Shown here: piece by piece, positions 59,177 through 64,000 of the stretch
Layout of the letters: each line of letters starts with the position of its first letter
Numbering within the stretch: the first letter of the stretch is position 1
Source: Bacillus benzoevorans
Lineage (GTDB): Bacteria; Bacillota; Bacilli; Bacillales; Cytobacillaceae
Assembly (NCBI RefSeq): GCF_014207535.1
Contig: NZ_JACHGK010000009.1
Coordinates: 62,001 to 126,000 of the forward strand
Direction: 5' to 3'
Length of the DNA: 64,000 nucleotides
The notes under the pieces: generated by a model
What the model was told of the DNA's origin: nothing
The model's database searches: none
What the model saw: only the letters and a program-made list of their open reading frames with translations
Position numbers and translations under genes: made by a program

Positions 59177-59361
59177 GGCTGTGTTAAAGGTCAATGTTGA
59201 TTTTTATGTCCCTTGTTGATTGGAGCGGAAGGCACGAAGACTCCCGCGGGAGAAGCGAGACAGACGAGACCCCGCAGACACGAAGTGTCGAGGAGGCTCG
59301 TCGGTCGCCCGCAGGAAAGCGAAGTGCCTGGAACGGAAATCAACAATCAAGTTTAACAGAG
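59177..59361. mobile_element. MITE-like element D2
   Basis: About 185 bp, closely related to 27487-27671; ends GGCTGTGTTAAA / TTTAACAGAG(CT) and direct repeat TTTTTGAAA on both sides (59168-59176 and 59363-59371). It lies between the IclR gene and the gentisate operon promoter. Confidence 0.82.
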
Positions 59362-59557
59362 CTTTTTGAAAAATAAATGCCGTCTATTACCTCGTTTGTC
59401 CATTTTGAGATTAACCTTAACAAAGAATACACGGGAAAGTCTAATCTTAGGCTTTTCCTCTTATTAAAAAGTATAGCAATTTTTCAATAAAAAAGATTCA
59501 AGAAATCCCCTTATACCTGATTTTTCTCAGCAGATGATATTTTCAGAAGTTTTATTA

Positions 59558-59587
59558 TTGACAATTATCTGAATATTAGTTTATCAT
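59558..59587 (+). promoter_or_regulatory. Promoter of gentisate operon
   Basis: TTGACA at 59558-59563, 18 bases, TATCAT at 59582-59587. Confidence 0.65.
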
Positions 59588-59588
59588 A

Positions 59589-59609
59589 TTAGTAACTTAA
59601 GTACACTAA
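59589..59609. promoter_or_regulatory. Candidate IclR operator
   Basis: TTAGTA-ACTTAAGT-ACACTAA: a perfect ACTTAAGT centre with TTAGT/ACTAA outer arms offset by one base, just downstream of the -10 box. Confidence 0.45.
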
Positions 59610-59642
59610 TTGGAAACAAAGAAAGAGGGGAAGTTGCAAATT

Positions 59643-60599
59643 ATGAAATTAATCACATACAGTCAAAATGGATTTTCACGTGCAGGTGCTCTTTTAACAG
59701 AAAGCAATCAAGTTGTTGATTTAAATTATGCTTATCAGGCCCAGCTGCAAGCACAAGGTAAATACCGCTATGAACAAATCGCAGAAGCTTTTGTACCAGC
59801 TGAAATGACAGCATTTTTGCAAGGTGGAAAAGAAAGCATTGAACTGGCAAAAGAAGCGATTGCCTATGCCCTGGAAAATGAAGGCTCCTTCAAACACAAG
59901 CTAATCTATGCTTATGACGAAGTAAAAGTGGAAGCGCCGGTACCGGCACCGGGAAAAATGATTTGCGTCGGTCACAACTACCGCGAACATATTTTGGAAA
60001 TGGGCCGGGAAATTCCGGAGCACCCAGTTATTTTTGCTAAATATGCGAATACGATTATCGGACCACAGGACGATATTCCATTCTTCCCTATTTCCGAGCA
60101 GCTGGATTACGAAGCTGAGTTTACCTTCGTGATTGGCAAACAGGCCCGCAATGTTTCCGAAGAAGAAGCTTTGGATTATGTTGCCGGCTACACGATCGTA
60201 AACGATGTGACTTACCGTGATATTCAGCGCCGCACCCTGCAATGGCTGCAAGGGAAAACAGTGGAAGGCAGTGCGCCAATGGGTCCATGGTTAGTGACTT
60301 CCGATGAACTAACGGATCCAAGCGGATTAGAAATGGTGTTAACGGTAAATGGTGAAGAACGCCAGCGGACAAATACAGCAAACCAAGTATTTACGACACA
60401 AAAATTAGTTTCATTCTTATCTACCTTAATGACGTTAGAGCCTGGGGATGTTATTTTGACTGGTACACCAGGAGGCGTAGGAGTGGCCCGTAATCCGCAA
60501 GTTTGGTTAAAAGACGGGGATGTTGTCCGCATTGAAATCGATAAAATCGGCGCACTTGAAAATAAAGTAGCAGCTGTTAAGGTAGGTGCCAGCGTATGA
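59643..60599 (+). CDS. Fumarylpyruvate hydrolase (FAH family)
   Basis: 318 residues from ATG 59643; AGAGGGG lies 13 bases upstream. FAH fold with MICVGHNYREHILEMG, HPVIFAKYANTIIG, DYEAEFTFVIGK, GYTIVNDVTYRDIQ and GDVILTGTPGGVG. Adjacent to gentisate dioxygenase and a DinB-type isomerase, so it most likely splits fumarylpyruvate into fumarate and pyruvate, last step of the gentisate route. Its stop overlaps the next start (ATGA). Confidence 0.88.
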   Translation: MKLITYSQNGFSRAGALLTESNQVVDLNYAYQAQLQAQGKYRYEQIAEAFVPAEMTAFLQGGKESIELAKEAIAYALENEGSFKHKLIYAYDEVKVEAPVPAPGKMICVGHNYREHILEMGREIPEHPVIFAKYANTIIGPQDDIPFFPISEQLDYEAEFTFVIGKQARNVSEEEALDYVAGYTIVNDVTYRDIQRRTLQWLQGKTVEGSAPMGPWLVTSDELTDPSGLEMVLTVNGEERQRTNTANQVFTTQKLVSFLSTLMTLEPGDVILTGTPGGVGVARNPQVWLKDGDVVRIEIDKIGALENKVAAVKVGASV

Positions 60600-61096
60600 G
60601 TGAAAAAAGAGTTCAGGAATATTCAGCATCTATTCAGCACACATTGACGCAAATTGTCCAGCAATGCAACGTGCTTTCAGAGGAAACGATTCGCTGGAAA
60701 CCGTCTGAAGCAGAATGGTCTATTTTACAAATTTTATCTCATGTGAAAGAAGCCACTCCTTACTGGATTCATGAGGCAAAAAGAGTGATTGAAAAACCGG
60801 GCTCAGAATGGGGACGCGGATTACAGGAGCCAAACCGTCTCGCGGCTGTCGCCAATCCGGATGCATTGTCTGTCAGCGAAACGATTGCCGGCGTTGAAGC
60901 CTTAATCGGTTATGTCCGGGCTGAACTGAGTGAATTTAGCGAAGAACAGCTGCACATTGAATCACCGCACCGCAATTTTGCTAAGTTCGGAAATAAGCAA
61001 GTTTCCTTTATTATCGGTCATTTTATAGATGAACATGTTGCCGGACACTTAAAGCAAATTCAACGCAATTTAGATAAATTAGCAAAGGTAAATTAA
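60596..61096 (+). CDS. DinB-family protein, probable maleylpyruvate isomerase
   Basis: 166 residues, translationally coupled to the hydrolase. DinB/YfiT-type four-helix bundle with the metal-ligand histidines in ILSHVKEATPYW and HFIDEHVAGHLKQI. In actinobacteria a member of this fold is the mycothiol-dependent maleylpyruvate isomerase; bacilli make bacillithiol, and this gene occupies exactly the isomerase position between dioxygenase and hydrolase. Function assigned from context. Confidence 0.78.
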   Translation: MSEKRVQEYSASIQHTLTQIVQQCNVLSEETIRWKPSEAEWSILQILSHVKEATPYWIHEAKRVIEKPGSEWGRGLQEPNRLAAVANPDALSVSETIAGVEALIGYVRAELSEFSEEQLHIESPHRNFAKFGNKQVSFIIGHFIDEHVAGHLKQIQRNLDKLAKVN

Positions 61097-61099
61097 ATT

Positions 61100-61112
61100 G
61101 GTGCCTGGCACC
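61100..61112. repeat. GGTGCCTGGCACC palindrome
   Basis: Second copy of the palindrome at 3083, directly after the DinB gene stop, inside the gentisate operon. Confidence 0.55.
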
Positions 61113-61322
61113 GAAAATGGACATTTGTCCGTATGGAGGGGAAATTCCCATTTATGATGGGGAGGACGATTCCCCTCTTCCCTAGACGGGGATTGTCCCT
61201 CTTCACTGCTTTCCACTGAAAGCGTATTCTCTTCTAATCTATAAACTTCACAGCACGAGATAAATATCATTCGTATTTCCAAAGTACTTTTAAAATTTTT
61301 TATTATTAATGGGGTGTTTGTA

Positions 61323-62435
61323 ATGGGAGAAACAAATGAATTTATGAAGAGTCAAATTGTAAAGGACTTTACGCGGGATATTCAGCAGTATCATTTAGGA
61401 CCGCTTTGGGAAGCGATTCCGGATTTAATGAAGCAGACTCCGGAGCCGCAGGCACAGGCCTATCTGTGGAAAGGCGAGCTGATTAAGAAAAAATTAATGG
61501 AAGCGGCTGAAATTTTCACACCGGAACGCGGCGGTGAGCGCCGGGCAATTTATTTTCAAAATCCCGGCTTAACTTACCGTGAGCCTTGGGGCTGGGCTTC
61601 TACGACACAAACCGTATATGCGGCTGCGCAATTATTGCTTCCGGGTGAAAAGGCACCGTCACACCGCCACTCACAAAATGCGCTTCGCTTTGTGACGGAC
61701 GGTCAGGGTGCTTACACCATTGTCCAAGGTCAGCGTGTCTTTATTGAAGAAGGTGATTTTTTGATTACGCCAAAAGGTTTGTGGCATGGTCATGAGCATT
61801 TAGGCGATGAGCCGATGGTGTGGATGGATGCCTTGGATATCCCGACCGTTTATTCCATCGCCGGCACATTCTTTGACCATTACCCTGAACAGCTAGAGGC
61901 TCCTTCCGTGCCGGATAATTATTCTGAACTGCGCTACCAGGGCGGTATGGTTCGTCCGCTGTCTGACCGTTATTCAGCGATTGCTCCGCTGGCGAACTTC
62001 AAATGGCAGCGTACTGTAGATGCGTTGCAGGGTCTTCGTGCTTTTGATGCTGACCCATATAACGCTTTCGGTGTAGAGTACATTAACCCATCGAACGGAC
62101 AGACGGCTAACCCGACAATGGCGGCATGGATGCAATTCCTGCCTGACGGCTTCCATACAAAAGCACAGCGCCATACGCATTCTTCGATTTACCATGTGAA
62201 AGAAGGTTCGGGCTATTCGATTATTAACGGCGTGCGCTTTGACTGGACGAAGGGTGATTACTTCGTGATTCCGAACTGGGCTTGGTATGAGCATTGTGCG
62301 TCTCAAAATACGTATCTATTCTCTGTCAATGACCTGCCAATTATGGAACGCTTTGATTTAGAAAAACAGCAACCACTTGAAACAAATAACGGATATCAAG
62401 AGGTTAAGTCTGAATTTGCCCCTGTGTTGGTGTAA
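61323..62435 (+). CDS. Gentisate 1,2-dioxygenase
   Basis: 370 residues from ATG 61323, after GGGGTGTTTGTA. Bicupin enzyme that opens gentisate (2,5-dihydroxybenzoate) with O2 to maleylpyruvate. The N-terminal cupin has PSHRHSQNALRFVTDG and PKGLWHGHEH with the Fe(II) histidines; the C-terminal cupin retains RHTHSSIYHVKEGSG. Third gene of the catabolic cluster, 226 bases behind the isomerase gene. Confidence 0.92.
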   Translation: MGETNEFMKSQIVKDFTRDIQQYHLGPLWEAIPDLMKQTPEPQAQAYLWKGELIKKKLMEAAEIFTPERGGERRAIYFQNPGLTYREPWGWASTTQTVYAAAQLLLPGEKAPSHRHSQNALRFVTDGQGAYTIVQGQRVFIEEGDFLITPKGLWHGHEHLGDEPMVWMDALDIPTVYSIAGTFFDHYPEQLEAPSVPDNYSELRYQGGMVRPLSDRYSAIAPLANFKWQRTVDALQGLRAFDADPYNAFGVEYINPSNGQTANPTMAAWMQFLPDGFHTKAQRHTHSSIYHVKEGSGYSIINGVRFDWTKGDYFVIPNWAWYEHCASQNTYLFSVNDLPIMERFDLEKQQPLETNNGYQEVKSEFAPVLV

Positions 62436-62528
62436 TTTTTGACAGACCGTGAAGGAATTGAAGGTTAAGGACTAGGCAAGGTGGGTTTTACCCTGCATGT
62501 TAAGCCTTCATAGAGTTCTAGATTAAAC

Positions 62529-62553
62529 TGGGGAGTCTCAGAACGACTCCCCC
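62529..62553 (+). terminator. Stem-loop after gentisate operon
   Basis: GGGGAGTC..GACTCCCC stem 94 bases past the stop; no T-run, so termination is uncertain. Confidence 0.4.
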
Positions 62554-62571
62554 GCTTCTCCATTTTGGTGC

Positions 62572-62605
62572 ATGGAGATGGTTCTTGCGCTTCTATTGCA
62601 AGCTT
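62572..62605. repeat. AACCGTCC-type dispersed element (decayed)
   Basis: ATGGAGATGGTTCTTGCGCT, resembling 43308-43333. Confidence 0.35.
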
Positions 62606-62708
62606 CCCCTACCCTCCAAGTTTCGATGGGGTGCAAGTTCCATTTCTGTGCATCAGGATGGGGAGATTCTTTATTTTGATAAAAATAATTCATTGTACTC
62701 ATTCTCAT

Positions 62709-62815
62709 TTGTGCAATAATTGCAGGATTTGGTGCAATTATTGCATTTTTGGTTTAATAAAAAAATTTTTGGTGCCATTCATCCCGATTTTGGTGCAATT
62801 ATTCATTCTTTGGTC
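62709..62815 (+). repeat. GGTGCAATTATT array B2 (20-bp period)
   Basis: Units start at 62710, 62730, 62750, 62770, 62790 and 62810, an exact 20-bp period: TGTGCAATAATT, TGGTGCAATTATT, TGGTTTAATAA, TGGTGCCATTC, TGGTGCAATTATT, TGGTCATTTT. Between convergent genes; same core as B1. Confidence 0.8.
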
Positions 62816-63575
62816 ATTTTCTATATCGATTCACAACATCAATTCCTCCAGTTATTGAAATGACGCTGCCTGTGATCATATCTGAATGGTCCTCGCACAA
62901 AAATGAAATGAGCCTGGCAATATCTTCACCTGTTCCGGAGCGGCCGATAGGTGTCCGCTTGTCACTGGTTTGCCTCGAAAACTCGATATCAGCTTCTTTC
63001 ATTTCTCCAGCTATATCTCCTGGACAAATCATATTGGCTGTAATGCCGTGTTCCGCTTCCTCCAGGGCAATGGTTTTGGTTAATGCCACAAGACCCACTT
63101 TTGCTGCACTAAATGCCGAACGATAAATCCACCCCGGGGCCGATTCTGCATCCTGAAAGCCATAAGTGATGATTCTGCCAAAATTTTGCAGCCTCATGAC
63201 CGGAATGGATAATTTAGCAAGATGATAGACTGCCGTTAAGTTTCCGTCTATTATTTCCTTCCATTCATGATCGCTGTATTCGGTCAGCTTTTTTCTTGCA
63301 AAAATAAAGGGTCCTGCGTTACAAACCAAATGATCAATCCGTCCGAACCGGGTCATCACCTCTTCAAACAAGCGAACAATATCCTCTTTTTTGGTCATAT
63401 CTCCCTGCACAAACTGTAAACGTTCTTGATATCCCTTCCACTCTTCTTGTAACTCAGTGACACGCTTGATATCATTTCGATAGTTGACAGTAACGGAACA
63501 TCCCTTTTGCAAGAACTTTTCTGCCGTCTTTTTTCCCAGACCCTTCGTTCCTGCTGTTATCATGGCATGTCTCAT
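62814..63575 (-). CDS. Short-chain dehydrogenase/reductase next to folE
   Basis: 253 residues from ATG 63575, after AGAGGTGTCAA. Classical SDR: cofactor motif TAGTKGLGK, NAG at CNAGPFIFARKK, terminal GGIDVV. The usual catalytic Ser is not obvious: the segment before the Tyr reads GRIITYGFQDAESAPGWIYRSAFSAAKVGL, so Y-x-x-x-K is not in the standard form and SAFSAAK replaces it. It follows folE by 31 bases in one operon, which suggests a pteridine reductase of FolM or sepiapterin-reductase type (inference). Confidence 0.78.
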   Translation of the reverse strand: MRHAMITAGTKGLGKKTAEKFLQKGCSVTVNYRNDIKRVTELQEEWKGYQERLQFVQGDMTKKEDIVRLFEEVMTRFGRIDHLVCNAGPFIFARKKLTEYSDHEWKEIIDGNLTAVYHLAKLSIPVMRLQNFGRIITYGFQDAESAPGWIYRSAFSAAKVGLVALTKTIALEEAEHGITANMICPGDIAGEMKEADIEFSRQTSDKRTPIGRSGTGEDIARLISFLCEDHSDMITGSVISITGGIDVVNRYRK

Positions 63576-63606
63576 TTGACACCTCTTTTCGTCAATAGTG
63601 GTTGGC

Positions 63607-64000
63607 TCAATCTTTGTGTAATAGAGATAAGAACTCCGCGCGGGCATCAGATTGATGGGCAAATATTCCTCGAACAGAAGAGGTTGTCGTAGAAGCACCT
63701 GTTTTTTTAATTCCTCTTCCACACATGCACATATGTGTGGCCTCAATGATCACCATTGTCCCTTGTGGTGCGAGAATTTCCTCTATAGCTTCGGTAATTT
63801 GAGAGGTTAGTCTTTCCTGGACTTGAAATCTTTTTGCATAGCCATCTACTAATCTTGCTATTTTAGAAAGACCTGTTATTTTTAAATTTGGAATATACCC
63901 AACGTGTGCTACACCATAGAACGGTGCAAAATGATGCTCACATAATGAGTGAAACTCGATATTTTTTACTAAAATAAGTTCTTGATGACTGACATCGAAC
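63607..64000 (-). CDS. folE: GTP cyclohydrolase I, N-terminus beyond window
   Basis: The last 131 residues are visible, stop at 63607-63609; the start lies past base 64000. Zinc and catalytic motifs SLCEHHFAPFYG, GLSKIARLVD, FQVQERLTSQI and ATHMCMCGRGIKKTG are intact. It converts GTP to 7,8-dihydroneopterin triphosphate, the first step to folate or biopterin-type cofactors. Followed closely by the SDR gene. Confidence 0.93.
   Translation of the reverse strand, partial: FDVSHQELILVKNIEFHSLCEHHFAPFYGVAHVGYIPNLKITGLSKIARLVDGYAKRFQVQERLTSQITEAIEEILAPQGTMVIIEATHMCMCGRGIKKTGASTTTSSVRGIFAHQSDARAEFLSLLHKD

Noticed and set aside
63576..63746. 57-residue extension of the SDR
   Set aside because: It is an out-of-frame reading of the end of folE.

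Overview
The window looks like the chromosome of a spore-forming, S-layer-bearing Bacillaceae (Bacillus/Neobacillus-like; genus inferred from gene content, not proven). Supporting evidence is a gerB-gerA-gerC spore germination operon, a Spo0E-type phosphatase, SLH-domain S-layer proteins with an accessory SecA2 and S-layer assembly protein, strong Shine-Dalgarno sequences (GGAGG type), frequent TTG/GTG starts, and AT-rich DNA. No rRNA, tRNA, CRISPR array or prophage was seen.

Layout. 1-2.5 kb: end of an old yellow enzyme gene and a DMT-family transporter. 2.5-4 kb: a 1.5 kb non-coding tract packed with short hairpin repeats. 4-12.5 kb: three SLH-anchored S-layer-type proteins on the minus strand; two have the same signal peptide and the same promoter but different bodies. 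13.5-15.2 kb: a TnpB-only IS200/IS605-type element. 15.2-18.6 kb: secA2 and an accessory Sec S-layer assembly gene, the likely export route for the S-layer proteins. 19-21.6 kb: UDP-glucose dehydrogenase and an LCP wall-polymer ligase. 22-29 kb: small membrane and NERD-domain genes, a quinol nitric oxide reductase divergent from a Crp/Fnr regulator with a Crp/Fnr-type site between them, Spo0E and YhcH proteins. 29.3-33.2 kb: germinant receptor operon. 33.2-39.5 kb: a tandemly duplicated divergent pair (C-terminal-SLH protein plus membrane-anchored companion) of unknown function. 39.6-42.1 kb: orphan BY-kinase/Wzz-type modulator pair and another membrane-anchored protein. 42.7-44.5 kb: IMEF cargo and encapsulin shell (iron storage), followed by an unknown gene whose promoter is overlapped by a Fur box. 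45.7-53.3 kb: hemerythrin, a YceG-like pair, FAH-family hydrolase, CDGSH Fe-S protein, XRE regulator, GalE and a PAS-GGDEF-EAL protein with a degenerate GGDEF. 53.9-58.2 kb: YppF-like protein, two DUF2249 proteins with a polytopic NnrS/haem-copper-like membrane protein and a DUF59 Fe-S assembly factor, and a Cys-rich repeat protein. 58.4-62.4 kb: gentisate catabolism (IclR regulator, fumarylpyruvate hydrolase, DinB-type maleylpyruvate isomerase, gentisate dioxygenase). 62.8-64 kb: folE (partial) and an SDR.

The non-coding DNA is unusually structured. It holds at least five dispersed repeat families: a TTGTC...GACAA hairpin element; two families of 20/21-bp-period arrays (cores GGCCGATATA and GGTGCAATTATT) found mostly between convergent genes; MITE-like elements with terminal inverted repeats and 8-9 bp target duplications, one of which sits between the encapsulin cargo and shell genes; short AACCGTCCC / ACCTGTCCC elements; and inverted TGAAGGAC pairs. 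The best candidates for undescribed biology are the duplicated SLH/membrane-anchor pair, the Fur-controlled gene beside the encapsulin, the periodic arrays, and the Cys-rich KCKEHG protein.
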